From: Rhodospirillaceae bacterium
GTDB taxonomy: Bacteria; Pseudomonadota; Alphaproteobacteria; Reyranellales; Reyranellaceae
NCBI GenBank assembly: GCA_009772935.1
Contig: WOUR01000039.1
Span: forward strand, 34,765-98,764
DNA: 64,000 nucleotides
Reading direction: 5' to 3'
Shown here: in pieces, positions 16,184-25,121 of the stretch
Layout: each line of letters starts with the position of its first letter
Position numbering within the stretch: position 1 is the stretch's first letter
The notes under the pieces: generated by a model
Databases searched by the model: none
What the model saw: the letters and a program-made list of their open reading frames with translations, nothing else
What the model was told of the DNA's origin: nothing
Translations under genes and position numbers: made by a program

Positions 16184-17035
16184 ATGCGTCCGCGCCACCG
16201 GCGAAACTTGCTGCAAGTCTTCGCCGGTGGCGTAGCTTTCGCTACCGTGACCCCAGCCACCGCCACCCCGACGTCAAAGATTGCCCTGCTTCATCTCGCG
16301 CCCCTGCCCGGGGAGATCGCGGCGAACAGGACCGCCCTCGAACAGGCGGTTCGTCGGGCCGCGGCACATGGCGCCCGGCTGATCGTAAGCCCGGAACTCG
16401 CCGTGAGCGGCTACGGCTTTCGCGACTTGGTCGGCACCGACTGGATCGCCAGCGGACAATCCGCGTTGTTCGCCTGGGCCGGCGCCCTCGCGCGGGAAAC
16501 CAACGCGTCCTTGGTGCTCGGCACGCCGGAGGCCGCCGTGGAGAACGGTGCCTTGTTCAACAGCATGGTCCTGTTTGCCCAGGGCGGAACGTTGGTCGGC
16601 CGGCATCGCAAGATCAACGCCCTGAGGGTCGGCTCGGAATCCTGGTCGACGCCGGGTGACCGGCCCACGGTGTTGACGATCGACGGCATCGGCCGGGTCG
16701 GCTTCTTCGTCTGCGCCGACATGTATTCGACCCGTCTCGTCGAAGAGACGGCGGCCAACGGCGTCGACCTGCTTCTGTCCGCCGCCGCCTGGGCACCGGG
16801 CCATCACGGCCCCGACGGCGAATGGGAGCGCGCGTCCGCCGTGACCGGCCGGCCTGTCCTCGTCTGCAATCGCACTGGCAAGGATGTCCTCGATTTCGAG
16901 GCGGCCCGATCGGTCACCGCCGTCGATGGCAGAATCGCCTTCTCCCACGCCTCCCCAGAGCCGGGGATCGTACTGGTCGATTGGACCGCCGACACGCGCC
17001 GCCTTTCCAATTGGCGTCTCACAGGGGCGACTTAG
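16184..17035 (+). CDS. Secreted carbon-nitrogen hydrolase (nitrilase superfamily) in the B12 operon
   Basis: The 283-residue protein has an N-terminal export signal with an arginine cluster (RHRRNLLQVFAGGVAFA), possibly Tat-type. It then has a CN-hydrolase domain with the full Glu-Lys-Cys triad: E71 in SPELAVSGY, K143 in GRHRKIN and C177 in FVCADMYS. Members cleave C-N bonds of amides, nitriles or N-acyl groups. It lies 8 bases after btuB and upstream of btuFCD, so it is probably under riboswitch control. Corrinoids carry side-chain amides and an amide-linked nucleotide loop, so processing of imported or periplasmic corrinoids is a plausible but unproven role. Its exact substrate cannot be read from the sequence. 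Confidence 0.85.
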   Translation: MRPRHRRNLLQVFAGGVAFATVTPATATPTSKIALLHLAPLPGEIAANRTALEQAVRRAAAHGARLIVSPELAVSGYGFRDLVGTDWIASGQSALFAWAGALARETNASLVLGTPEAAVENGALFNSMVLFAQGGTLVGRHRKINALRVGSESWSTPGDRPTVLTIDGIGRVGFFVCADMYSTRLVEETAANGVDLLLSAAAWAPGHHGPDGEWERASAVTGRPVLVCNRTGKDVLDFEAARSVTAVDGRIAFSHASPEPGIVLVDWTADTRRLSNWRLTGAT

Positions 17036-17080
17036 GGCGGTGAGATCATGGAGACTGGACTGAAGACACCCCAACAAAGA

Positions 17081-17192
17081 CCTCATCCTGAGGAGCGCTC
17101 CGTAGGAGCGCGTCTCGAAGGAGGGGCGCGAGCACCCCGTCCGTTGCCCATCCTTCGAGACGCCGCGCGACGCGCGGCTCCTCAGGATGAGG
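17081..17192. repeat. Long intergenic palindrome R1 (nested inverted repeat)
   Basis: Outer arms CCTCATCCTGAGGAGC (17081-17096) and GCTCCTCAGGATGAGG (17177-17192) are perfect complements. Inner arms CGTCTCGAAGGA (17111-17122) and TCCTTCGAGACG (17151-17162) are also perfect. The whole 112-bp element can fold into a long hairpin in RNA. It separates the hydrolase gene from btuF inside the B12 operon. It looks like an interspersed repeat unit and could modulate readthrough or mRNA stability. Confidence 0.85.
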
Positions 17193-17211
17193 TTGTTGTC
17201 GAACTTTGACG

Positions 17212-18030
17212 ATGGCGCTCCTCCGCAGCTTCGCCAGCTTTGTGCTGCTATTCGTGGCCCTCCCGGTCGCCGCGCAGGTCCCGCAGCGGGTCGTGACCCT
17301 CAATCTCTGCCTCGACCAGATGGCGATACGCCTCGCGGCGCCGGGCCAGCTCGTGGGCGTCAGCTATCTGTCGCAGGACCCGCGCCTCTCCGCGCTGGCC
17401 GGCCAGGCTGCCGCCCTGTCACCGGTGCGCGATTCCTTCGAATCGATCCTGACCCTGCGGCCCGACCTCGTGATCCTGGGCCAGGGCTCGCACGCTTCCC
17501 TGAAGCGGCTGCTGCGAGGGGCGGGCGTGCAAGTCCTCGAGCTGCCCTGGGCGACGTCGATCGGGGAGGCCGAGACGGTCATCGAACAGATGGCGGCGGC
17601 GCTCGGACGTGAAGAAGTGGGCCGAAGCTTGATCGCGGGCATACAGAGGGAGCGTCGCCGGCTGACCTGGACAGGCGCTCCCCTCGGCACGGCGGTCTAT
17701 CTCGAGGCCAATCGCGGCACGTCAGGGAAGGACAGCCTGATGGACGAACTGCTGCGACTCTCCGGATACCGCAATCTCGCCGCCGAGCTCGGCATCGGCT
17801 CCTTCGGCCGCCTGTCGCTCGAAACCGTTCTCGCCGGCCAGCCCGACCTTGTGGTGTTCGACGGAGCCGCCAACGACAACCCGGCGCGCGCCACCGAGTT
17901 CGTCGGCCATCACGTGCTGCTCGCCCTGGCGGGCAAGACGAAGCTCGCGTCGGTGCCGACCCGGTTTTCGATCTGCGCCGGCCCGGACAATTTCGAGGTC
18001 ATGCGACGCCTGGCGGAGGCGCGGCGATGA
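17212..18030 (+). CDS. btuF: Periplasmic cobalamin-binding protein of ABC transporter
   Basis: BtuF-type proteins carry cobalamin across the periplasm to the BtuCD permease. The 272-residue product has a Sec signal (FVLLFVALPVAAQ), then the class III binding-protein fold: RVVTLNLCLDQMAIRLAAP, LRPDLVILGQGSHASLKRLL in the first lobe, a linking helix, and QPDLVVFDGAAND in the second lobe. Homologues also bind siderophores; the B12 riboswitch decides the call here. ATG 17212 is used; TTG 17206 is also in frame. No clear ribosome-binding site is seen, and the R1 palindrome ends 19 bases upstream. Confidence 0.85.
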   Translation: MALLRSFASFVLLFVALPVAAQVPQRVVTLNLCLDQMAIRLAAPGQLVGVSYLSQDPRLSALAGQAAALSPVRDSFESILTLRPDLVILGQGSHASLKRLLRGAGVQVLELPWATSIGEAETVIEQMAAALGREEVGRSLIAGIQRERRRLTWTGAPLGTAVYLEANRGTSGKDSLMDELLRLSGYRNLAAELGIGSFGRLSLETVLAGQPDLVVFDGAANDNPARATEFVGHHVLLALAGKTKLASVPTRFSICAGPDNFEVMRRLAEARR

Positions 18031-18983
18031 ATCGCTGGCTCCTCCTGCTGGTCGCCGCGCTCTACCTCCTGTCGCTGGCGGTCGGTCCGGCCTGGTGGCC
18101 GTGGCGGCTCGGCAACGAGGTCGGCTGGGCCATCGTCTGGGAGCTGCGCCTGCCCCGCGCCACCCTGGGCCTGCTGATCGGCGGCGTGCTGGGCCTGAGC
18201 GGGGCGGTGCTGCAGGGCTGGCTGCGCAATCCGCTGGCCGAGCCCGGCGTCATCGGCGTGTCGGCGTGCGCGGGTTTCGCAGCCGTCTGCGCCTTCTATA
18301 GCGGTCTCGCCGCCGCCTTCGCGCTGGCGCTGCCACTGGCGGGCATCACGGGCGCGGCCGTTGCGGTCGCGCTGCTGATGGGCGCGGTGCGGTCGGGAAC
18401 GGGAACCGTGTCGCTGCTGCTGATGGGCGTGGCGATCAACGCCATCGCCGCGGCACTGATCTCGCTGGTCCTCGCCCTGTCACCCAATCCCTTCGCCTAC
18501 CAGGAGATCTCGCTCTGGCTGGCCGGATCGATCGTCGACCGCGACCTGCACTACCTCGCGATGGCCGCGCCCTTCATGATGCTGGGCGCGGCCATGGTCC
18601 TGGGGGCCGGCCGCTGGCTCGACGCCCTGTCGCTGGGGGAGGACACGGCGCGCAGCCTCGGCGCCGATACGAGATCGCTGGGCCTCAGGTTCACCCTCGG
18701 TGTCGGCCTGATGGTGGGAGCCGCCACCTCGGTGGCGGGCGTCATCGGCTTCGTCGGCCTGATCGCGCCGCATCTCGTCCGCGCCAAGGTCGGCTTCCGC
18801 CCGGGGGCAACGCTGGTTCCCTCGATGCTGGTCGGCGCCGCGCTCGTGCTGGGCGCCGACGTTGTGGTGCGTCTCCTGCCGACTGCGTCCGAACTTCAAC
18901 TCGGCGTCTTCACCTCGCTGGTCGGCGCGCCCTTCCTGGTGCGGGCGGTGCGCAAGGCCCACGCCGCCTGGCTCGCCACATGA
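18027..18983 (+). CDS. btuC: Cobalamin ABC transporter permease (FecCD/BtuC family)
   Basis: This inner-membrane permease has 318 residues with about ten hydrophobic helices. Family signatures include LRLPRATLGLLIGGVLGLSGAVLQGWLRNPLAEPGVIGVS (residues about 37-75, quoted only as a region), the WLAGSI segment, and GVIGFVGLIAPHLVR near residue 240, the loop that contacts the ATPase. The start overlaps the btuF stop by ATGA, and the end overlaps btuD by ATGA, indicating strict translational coupling. Confidence 0.92.
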   Translation: MNRWLLLLVAALYLLSLAVGPAWWPWRLGNEVGWAIVWELRLPRATLGLLIGGVLGLSGAVLQGWLRNPLAEPGVIGVSACAGFAAVCAFYSGLAAAFALALPLAGITGAAVAVALLMGAVRSGTGTVSLLLMGVAINAIAAALISLVLALSPNPFAYQEISLWLAGSIVDRDLHYLAMAAPFMMLGAAMVLGAGRWLDALSLGEDTARSLGADTRSLGLRFTLGVGLMVGAATSVAGVIGFVGLIAPHLVRAKVGFRPGATLVPSMLVGAALVLGADVVVRLLPTASELQLGVFTSLVGAPFLVRAVRKAHAAWLAT

Positions 18984-19765
18984 ACAAGACCGCCCTTACC
19001 GTTCGCGGTCTGGTGAGCCGGCGCGAGCATGCGGTGATCCTCGACAGGATCGATCTTGCTTTCGACACGGGTCAGGTCACCGCCATCGTCGGGCCCAATG
19101 GCGCCGGCAAGACGACGCTGCTGCGTCATCTCGCGGGCCTCGACGCGCCAGCCGCCGGACGGGTCGAGTTGCGCGGCGAACCCTTGGCCTCCCTCGCTCC
19201 CGCCCTTCGCGCCTTGAGCATCGCCTACCTTCCGCAGGCGGCTTCCGCCTACTGGCCCTTGCGCGCGCAAGACCTGGTGGCCCTCGGCCGCCTGCCGCAT
19301 GGCGCCAATCTCAGCCGCCCCCTCAGAACCCAGGATGCGCAGGCGATCCAGCGCGCGCTCGAACGCGTGGACGGCACGGGCCTGGCGCACCGTCCCATCG
19401 ACACGATGTCCCAGGGCGAGCGAGCCCGCATGATGATGGCACGGGCCCTCGCCACCGAAGCTGCGATCTTCCTGGCCGATGAACCGGTCGCCAGCCTCGA
19501 CCCGGCCTATGCGCTGGAGAGCATGAGTATCCTGCGGGCCGAGGCCGCGCGCGGCGCCTGCGTGATCGTGGTGCTGCACGACCTTGGCCTCGCCGCCCGC
19601 TTCGCCGACCGCATCGTCGTGCTGGCCAACCGCAAGGTCGCCGCCGACGGTCCGCCCGCCGTTGCCCTGGCGGCCGGCGTGATCGAGGCCGCCTATGGCG
19701 TCACCTTCCGCCACGTCACGGTCGACGGCGTACCGCAGCCAGTGGCGTGGGAGAAGCAAAGGTAG
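18980..19765 (+). CDS. btuD: Cobalamin ABC transporter ATP-binding protein
   Basis: This ATPase subunit of the B12 importer has 261 residues. Walker A is GPNGAGKTTL, the Q-loop lies in YLPQAASAYWP, the signature motif is the variant MSQGERARMMMARAL, Walker B is AIFLADEPVASLD, and the H-switch is VVLHDLGLAARFAD. It overlaps btuC by ATGA and is the last gene of the riboswitch-controlled operon. Its 3' end faces that of ku, with a short GCAACT-GG-AGTTGC hairpin in between. Confidence 0.92.
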   Translation: MNKTALTVRGLVSRREHAVILDRIDLAFDTGQVTAIVGPNGAGKTTLLRHLAGLDAPAAGRVELRGEPLASLAPALRALSIAYLPQAASAYWPLRAQDLVALGRLPHGANLSRPLRTQDAQAIQRALERVDGTGLAHRPIDTMSQGERARMMMARALATEAAIFLADEPVASLDPAYALESMSILRAEAARGACVIVVLHDLGLAARFADRIVVLANRKVAADGPPAVALAAGVIEAAYGVTFRHVTVDGVPQPVAWEKQR

Positions 19766-19803
19766 CCATGGAACGCGCAACTGGAGTTGCCCGCTCCGCT
19801 GAC

Positions 19804-20712
19804 TCAAGCCGCGCGTTTACGCGACGCGGTCTTGCGGCGGGCCTTCGTCTTTGGTTTTGCCTTCGGCTTCGCCTTGCGCCCATGCGCCTCCAGGAATCGG
19901 TCGGCCTTTTCGCGCGATGGTCCGCCGCCGCCCTTGAGGCTCCTCTTCAGCGCCTCCATGAGATCGACGACCTTCTCGTCCTCTTCCATCGGCTCCGCCG
20001 ACACGACGGGTTCGCCCTTCTTCTTTTTCGCGATCAGCTCGCGAAGCGCGTCCTCGTAGCGATCGGTGAATCGCGACGGATCGAACTTCGCATTCTGTTG
20101 ATCGATGATCTTCTCGGCGATCTGCAGCATCTGGGCGCTGGGCCTGGGGAGGCTGCGGTCGAAGACCTCCGACGTCTCGCGGATCTCGTCGTGCGTGCGC
20201 AGGGTGGTGAGCAGTATCCCCTTGTCCCGTGGCTCCAGGGCGCAGATCCGCTCGCGCTGGTGCATGACGACCCGGCCCAGCGCGACCTTTCCCTGCTTCT
20301 CCATGGCGGCACGGATCACCGCATAGGCCTCGATGCCGGTCTTGCCCGACGGCGCGAGATAGTAGGGTTCATCCCAGTAGATACGATCGATCTCGGAGGC
20401 ATCGACGAACTCTTCGATGTCCAGTATGCGAGTCGAATCCAGTCGCACGGCATCGAGCTCGTCCTTTTCGAACAGCACATACCTGTTCTTCGAAACGGCG
20501 AAACCGCGCACCAGGTCGACGCGCTCCACCGGCTCGCCGGTGCCGGCATCAACGGACTGCATGCGGATGCGGTTGTTGGTCTTGGGGTTGATGAAGTTGA
20601 AGCGGATGTCGGCGGTGCGCTCGGTCGCGGTGTAGAGGGAGACGGGGCAGGTCACCAGCGACAGGCGCAGATGTCCCTCCCAGGTCGGTCGCATTGCTTT
20701 CTTCCGGGCCAT
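19804..20712 (-). CDS. ku: Non-homologous end-joining protein Ku
   Basis: Bacterial Ku forms a homodimeric ring on DNA double-strand ends and recruits LigD. The 302-residue product starts MARKKAMRPTWEGHLRLSLVTCPVSLY and has the core beta-barrel segments RYVLFEKDELDAV and ALGRVVMHQRERICAL, followed by the bridge region. The Lys/Arg/Ala-rich tail (KAKPKAKPKTKARRKTA) is typical of Ku proteins that bind internal DNA. It follows ligD by 4 bases, so the two are cotranscribed. Confidence 0.96.
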   Translation of the reverse strand: MARKKAMRPTWEGHLRLSLVTCPVSLYTATERTADIRFNFINPKTNNRIRMQSVDAGTGEPVERVDLVRGFAVSKNRYVLFEKDELDAVRLDSTRILDIEEFVDASEIDRIYWDEPYYLAPSGKTGIEAYAVIRAAMEKQGKVALGRVVMHQRERICALEPRDKGILLTTLRTHDEIRETSEVFDRSLPRPSAQMLQIAEKIIDQQNAKFDPSRFTDRYEDALRELIAKKKKGEPVVSAEPMEEDEKVVDLMEALKRSLKGGGGPSREKADRFLEAHGRKAKPKAKPKTKARRKTASRKRAA

Positions 20713-20716
20713 GGCT

Positions 20717-23353
20717 CTACTCCGACTTCACGAGTTGTTCGATGGCGGCGCGCAGCGGCCGCGCGGACTTCGCGTAGTCCTTCCACGGTTTGCTGCGCTT
20801 CAGCAGCGCGGGCGCGGTGCGCACCGTGTACTTCATCGGATCGAGGCCCTTCTTCACCTGCGTCCATTCGATCGGCATCGACACGGTGGCGCCGGGACGG
20901 GCGCGCGACGACAGCGGCGCAACGGCGGTGGCCGTGCGGTCGTTGCGCAGATAGTCGAGGAAGATACGGCCGGTCCGTTCCTTCTTCGCCATGTTGATCA
21001 CGTAGCGATCGGGCTCGTCCTCCGCGACCCGCCGGCAGATCTCCTTGGCGAAGGTCTTGGCCGTGTCCCAGACGGGACTCTTTCGATCGTCGGTCAGCGG
21101 CACCACGACATGAAGGCCCTTGCCGCCCGTCGTCTTGCAGAAGGGCACGAGCCCCAGTTTCTTCAACCGGCCCGCGATCTCTCGCGCCCCGACGATCACG
21201 GCATCGAAGCCGACGTCGGGCGCCGGATCGAGATCGAAGACCAGGCGGCCCGGAAGCTCGGGATTGCCGGGCTGGCAGTTCCAGGGATGCAGCTCGGTCG
21301 CGCCCATCTGCGCCACGACCGCCAGCCCTTCCACGCGGTCGATCTGGAGGTAGGGCTTCTTGTCGCCGCTCACCTTCACCTCCGACAGGAGATGGGACGA
21401 TCCGGGCATGGCGTGACGCTGGAAGAAGTGCTGCTTGCCGTCGATGCCGTCGGGCGTGCGCACGATGGAGCAGGGGCGGCCCGCGATGTGATCGATCATC
21501 CACTCGCCCACGGCCTCATAGTAGCGCGCGAGTTCGATCTTGGTGAGCGGCGGCTTTTCGCCGGGCCAGAGCGGCTTGTCGGGATGCGAGATCGACACAC
21601 CCATTACAATGGCGGGGGCCGAGGGCGACGTGTCGGCTTTGCGTGACCTTGTCCTGGTCTTGCGGGACGCGGGCTTTGCCATCTCGACCTTCTCCGGCTT
21701 CGCAGCCACTTCCGCCTCGACCTCCTCGGCCGGCTTGTCGCCGCGCAGTCCCTTGAACGCAGCCTGGCGCACATTGCCCGCGCCGGTCCAGCCGGCGAAC
21801 TCGATCTCGGCCACCAGGTCGGGTCGCGCCCAGTGCATGTTCGCTTCCTTGGGCGGACTCGCTCCGGCGGCGAAGGGGCTGGTCTTGCTCTCGACCGCAC
21901 GAAGCTTGGGAACGAGCGATCGCATCACCGATTCGCCGAAGCCGGTACCGACGCGGCCGACATAGACGAGCTTACGGCTCTTGCCGTCGCCGCGATGGAC
22001 GCCGGCCAGCAATGAGCGCAGGCGGCGCCCTTCGCTGGTCCAGCCACCGATGATCACCTCGTGCCCCGCCCGGCACTTGGCCTTGGTCCAGCTGCCTCCG
22101 CGTCCCGACCTGTAGGGCGCGCCGAGTTCCTTGGAGACGATCCCTTCGAGGTGCATGCGGCAGGCCGATTGCAGCACCGCGTCGCCTGCGGTCTCGAAGT
22201 GATCGACATAGCGCAGGCCCGGATGCTTGCCCTTCAACCCTTCGAGCAGTGCCTTGAGCCGGGTCTTGCGCTCCGACAGCGGCCGCGGCCGCAGATCCTC
22301 ACCCTCCAGGAACAGCAGGTCGAAAGCGAAGAAAATCAGGTCCTCGGATTTGTCTTCCGAGAGAGCGGCCTGCAGCGCCGCGAAATCCGGGGCGCCCTGC
22401 GCGTCGAGTGCCACCGCCTCGCCATCGAGAATGCAGTCGGGCAGTTTGCCGGCCTGCCGGGCAAGGGCGGCGAACTTCTCCGTCCAGTCGAGTCCCTTGC
22501 GGGTGCGCAGGCGCGCGTCGCCCCCTTCGACCCGAAGCTGCAGGCGATAGCCGTCGAACTTGACCTCATGCGCCCAGCCTGCCGCCGCCGGCGCGCGTTC
22601 GACCAGCTTGGCCAATTGCGGCTCGACGAACTTCGGCATCGACGCCACCGTCCTGGTCTTGGCTTTGCTCTTCGCGGACGGAGCGGCCTCGCCGCCATCC
22701 TTGCGATTGCTCTGCCACACGGCGTCGGCGCCGCGCTTCTTGCCGGTCATGAAGGGCTTGGGCGCCTTGCCGGTGCCCAGCGCGATTTCCTTGAGAGTGC
22801 GGCCCGAGGCAATCGACTTGGGATCCTTCAGGATCCTGTCGTCATCGCCTTCGTGCGCCGAGGCATCGCGATGCTTGATCAGCAGCCAGTTGGTGCGCCT
22901 GCCGCCCTTGCGGTCCCACTTCATGCGCACCAGTACCCAGCTTCCCTCGAGCCGCTCGCCCACGAGCGTGAATTTCAGGTCGCCGCGCTTCAGCCCGTCA
23001 TGCGGATCGCCCTCGGGGATCCAGTAGCCGCGATCCCAGAGCTGGACCGTGCCGCCGCCATACTGGCCTTCGGGAATCGTGCCTTCGAAGTCGCCATAGT
23101 CGAGCGGATGGTCCTCGACCTCGACCGCCAGGCGCTTGACCGTCGGATCGAGAGAGGGGCCCTTGGTGACCGCCCACGACTTGAAGGTGCCGTCGAGTTC
23201 GAGGCGAAAGTCGTAGTGCAGCCTCGTCGCATCGTGACGCTGGACGACGAAGCGAAGCTGCTTGGACTTCGGGATGGAGGTCTTGCCCCACGGCTCCTCC
23301 GTCAGGCTGAAGTCGCGCTTGGCGCGATAGGGAGCGAGACTGTCCTTCCGCAT
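20717..23353 (-). CDS. ligD: Multifunctional DNA ligase D
   Basis: LigD trims, fills and seals double-strand breaks with Ku. The 878 residues contain three domains in the order phosphoesterase, ligase, polymerase. The phosphoesterase has FVVQRHDATRLHYDFRLELDG and DYGDFEGTIPEGQYGGG. The ATP-dependent ligase has its nucleotidyl Lys in HEVKFDGYRLQ (about residue 265) and LDGEAVALD. The primase-polymerase has RLVFDLDPAPD with the metal-binding Asp pair and a TTGGKGLHVVVPL motif. A Lys/Arg/Ala-rich linker (about 550-600) separates ligase and polymerase. This order is the one seen in Pseudomonas and rhizobia, not in Mycobacterium. Confidence 0.96.
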   Translation of the reverse strand: MRKDSLAPYRAKRDFSLTEEPWGKTSIPKSKQLRFVVQRHDATRLHYDFRLELDGTFKSWAVTKGPSLDPTVKRLAVEVEDHPLDYGDFEGTIPEGQYGGGTVQLWDRGYWIPEGDPHDGLKRGDLKFTLVGERLEGSWVLVRMKWDRKGGRRTNWLLIKHRDASAHEGDDDRILKDPKSIASGRTLKEIALGTGKAPKPFMTGKKRGADAVWQSNRKDGGEAAPSAKSKAKTRTVASMPKFVEPQLAKLVERAPAAAGWAHEVKFDGYRLQLRVEGGDARLRTRKGLDWTEKFAALARQAGKLPDCILDGEAVALDAQGAPDFAALQAALSEDKSEDLIFFAFDLLFLEGEDLRPRPLSERKTRLKALLEGLKGKHPGLRYVDHFETAGDAVLQSACRMHLEGIVSKELGAPYRSGRGGSWTKAKCRAGHEVIIGGWTSEGRRLRSLLAGVHRGDGKSRKLVYVGRVGTGFGESVMRSLVPKLRAVESKTSPFAAGASPPKEANMHWARPDLVAEIEFAGWTGAGNVRQAAFKGLRGDKPAEEVEAEVAAKPEKVEMAKPASRKTRTRSRKADTSPSAPAIVMGVSISHPDKPLWPGEKPPLTKIELARYYEAVGEWMIDHIAGRPCSIVRTPDGIDGKQHFFQRHAMPGSSHLLSEVKVSGDKKPYLQIDRVEGLAVVAQMGATELHPWNCQPGNPELPGRLVFDLDPAPDVGFDAVIVGAREIAGRLKKLGLVPFCKTTGGKGLHVVVPLTDDRKSPVWDTAKTFAKEICRRVAEDEPDRYVINMAKKERTGRIFLDYLRNDRTATAVAPLSSRARPGATVSMPIEWTQVKKGLDPMKYTVRTAPALLKRSKPWKDYAKSARPLRAAIEQLVKSE

Positions 23354-23428
23354 GAACCACCGATCGCGCGAGCTCTGCCAGGGCCGTAACGTCGGACGCC
23401 CTCGATCGTTGCCATCGCGGCCGCGTCG

Positions 23429-24772
23429 TCACTTGCCGATGCAGAAGTCCCGGAAGATCACGTCGAGGAGTTCGTCGAGGCGCACGGTGCCTGTGATGCG
23501 CCCGAGGGCGCGCAGGGCCAGTCGGAGATCTTCCGCCGTCAGCGCGACCTCAGGTGCGTGCAGCGCGCGTTCCAGCGACGCCTGGCACTCCAGCAGCGCC
23601 TCGCGATGACGTGCCCGGGTGAGCGGCGGCGCGCCAGCCCCTTCCTGCATCGACGCTTCGGCGGAGGCTGCCAGGCGAGCCAGCAACCGGGGCAGACCGG
23701 TGCCGCTCCTTGTCGACAGGGTGACGACGCCGGGATCGTCGATCGCCACGAGATCGGCCTTGTTCGCCACCACGATATCCCGCGCGGGGTTCCAGCGCTC
23801 GGTCGACCCCGTGATCGCCTGCATTTCGGCGCGCCAGTCGCCGGAAGCGTCCAACACCAGCACACGCAGGTCGGCGGAGTCCGCCCGTGCCCGCGCGCGC
23901 CGCACGCCCTCCTGCTCGATCGCATCGCCTGAGTCACGCAGGCCCGCGGTGTCGGCCAGAACCACCGGCCAGCCGCCGAGATCGAGATGCACCTCGATCA
24001 CGTCGCGCGTCGTGCCGGCAGTCTCCGAGACGATCGCCGCCTCGCGTCGGGCGAGGAGATTGAGCAGCGAGGACTTGCCGGCATTGGGGGGCCCGATGAT
24101 GGCGATGGAAAGTCCGTCGCGCAGACGCTCGCCGCGACGATCTTCGAGATGGGCCGCGATCTCCCCTTGCAGGCCGGTGACGGCGACACGCACCTCGTCG
24201 GCCAGCCGCTCCGGCAGGTCCTCGTCGGGAAAGTCGATCGCCGCCTCGAGATGCGCCAGCGCCCGCAAGCCCCTGCCGCGCCAGTCCTCGTAGAGTCGGT
24301 GCAGGGCGCCGTCCATCTGCTGCAGCGCCTGCCGCCGCTGCGCGGCCGTCTCGGCCGCCACCAGATCGGCGATGCCCTCGGCTTCTGTGAGGTCGAGCTT
24401 GCCGTGCTCGAAGGCGCGGCGCGTGAACTCGCCCGGTTCGGCCAGTCGGCAGAAACCCAGATGGGCGAGGGCGTCCAGCGCCGCGCCCACGACGGCGCGG
24501 CCGCCATGAAGATGCAGCTCGGCCATCGGCTCGCCGGTCTCGGTATCGGGTGCCGCGAACCAGACGACCAACCCCTTGTCGAAGGCCTCGCCGGTCGAGG
24601 GATCCACCAAGGTGCGCAGGACCATGCGGCGCGGTGTCGGCAACGGTCTGCGGGTGAGCTGCTCCACCGCGTCGCCCGCGCGCGGCCCGCTCAGCCGGAC
24701 GACCGCGAGCGCGCCGGGATGCGCGCGTGTCGGCGTCGGCGTGCCCAGCGCGTAGATCGTGGCGTCGGTCAC
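23429..24772 (-). CDS. mnmE: tRNA uridine-5-carboxymethylaminomethyl modification GTPase MnmE
   Basis: MnmE works with MnmG to modify wobble uridines. The 447-residue protein has an N-terminal tetrahydrofolate-binding domain (TIYALGTPT near the start, PGEFTRRAFEHGKLDLTEAEG), an inserted G domain (GPPNAGKSSLLN, DTAGLRDSGD, NKAD), and ends with the catalytic FCIGK motif. It begins with GTG, and its first bases overlap the stop of the ComEA-like gene (GTGA). In many alphaproteobacteria it adjoins mnmG; here the B12 and NHEJ genes lie between them. Confidence 0.96.
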   Translation of the reverse strand: MTDATIYALGTPTPTRAHPGALAVVRLSGPRAGDAVEQLTRRPLPTPRRMVLRTLVDPSTGEAFDKGLVVWFAAPDTETGEPMAELHLHGGRAVVGAALDALAHLGFCRLAEPGEFTRRAFEHGKLDLTEAEGIADLVAAETAAQRRQALQQMDGALHRLYEDWRGRGLRALAHLEAAIDFPDEDLPERLADEVRVAVTGLQGEIAAHLEDRRGERLRDGLSIAIIGPPNAGKSSLLNLLARREAAIVSETAGTTRDVIEVHLDLGGWPVVLADTAGLRDSGDAIEQEGVRRARARADSADLRVLVLDASGDWRAEMQAITGSTERWNPARDIVVANKADLVAIDDPGVVTLSTRSGTGLPRLLARLAASAEASMQEGAGAPPLTRARHREALLECQASLERALHAPEVALTAEDLRLALRALGRITGTVRLDELLDVIFRDFCIGK

Positions 24773-25110
24773 GTCCGCTTGGGCGCCGGTTGAGCGGGGC
24801 GCGGCGCGGGGGCGGCCGGCACCGGGCGCGCCATGACCTTGTCGGCGATCTTCTCGTAGAGCGCCTCGGGAATCAGGCGCCGCTCCACCAGCTCGGTCTT
24901 GGCCTTGAAGGGCCGCGCCCGGATGATGGCGTCCGCGCGTACCTCGCCGATTCCGTCGAGAGTCATGAGATCGTCGCGGCTGGCGCTGTTCAGGTCGATC
25001 TGACCGGCGGCTGCAGGAGCCGCCGGCGGGGCAGGGCGCGCGCCCTGGGCATGGACGCTGCCGCTGCTCAGCAGAATCGCCATCGTCGCGAGGAAGGCTT
25101 TGAACGACAT
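24769..25110 (-). CDS. ComEA-like secreted helix-hairpin-helix protein
   Basis: The 113-residue product has a signal peptide (AFLATMAILLSSGSVHAQG), a Pro/Ala linker, and one helix-hairpin-helix DNA-binding domain: QIDLNSASRDDLMTLDGIGEVRADAIIRARPF. It ends in a Pro/Ala-rich tail. ComEA-type proteins bind incoming DNA in the periplasm during natural transformation, but short single-HhH homologues are widespread in non-competent bacteria. No other competence gene is seen nearby. Its stop overlaps the mnmE start. Confidence 0.82.
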   Translation of the reverse strand: MSFKAFLATMAILLSSGSVHAQGARPAPPAAPAAAGQIDLNSASRDDLMTLDGIGEVRADAIIRARPFKAKTELVERRLIPEALYEKIADKVMARPVPAAPAPRPAQPAPKRT

Positions 25111-25121
25111 GATGGCGGTCA

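Noticed and set aside
19766..19803. GCAACT-GG-AGTTGC hairpin between btuD and ku as a terminator
   Set aside because: The stem is only 6 bp and no T-run follows on either strand, so terminator function is not supported.
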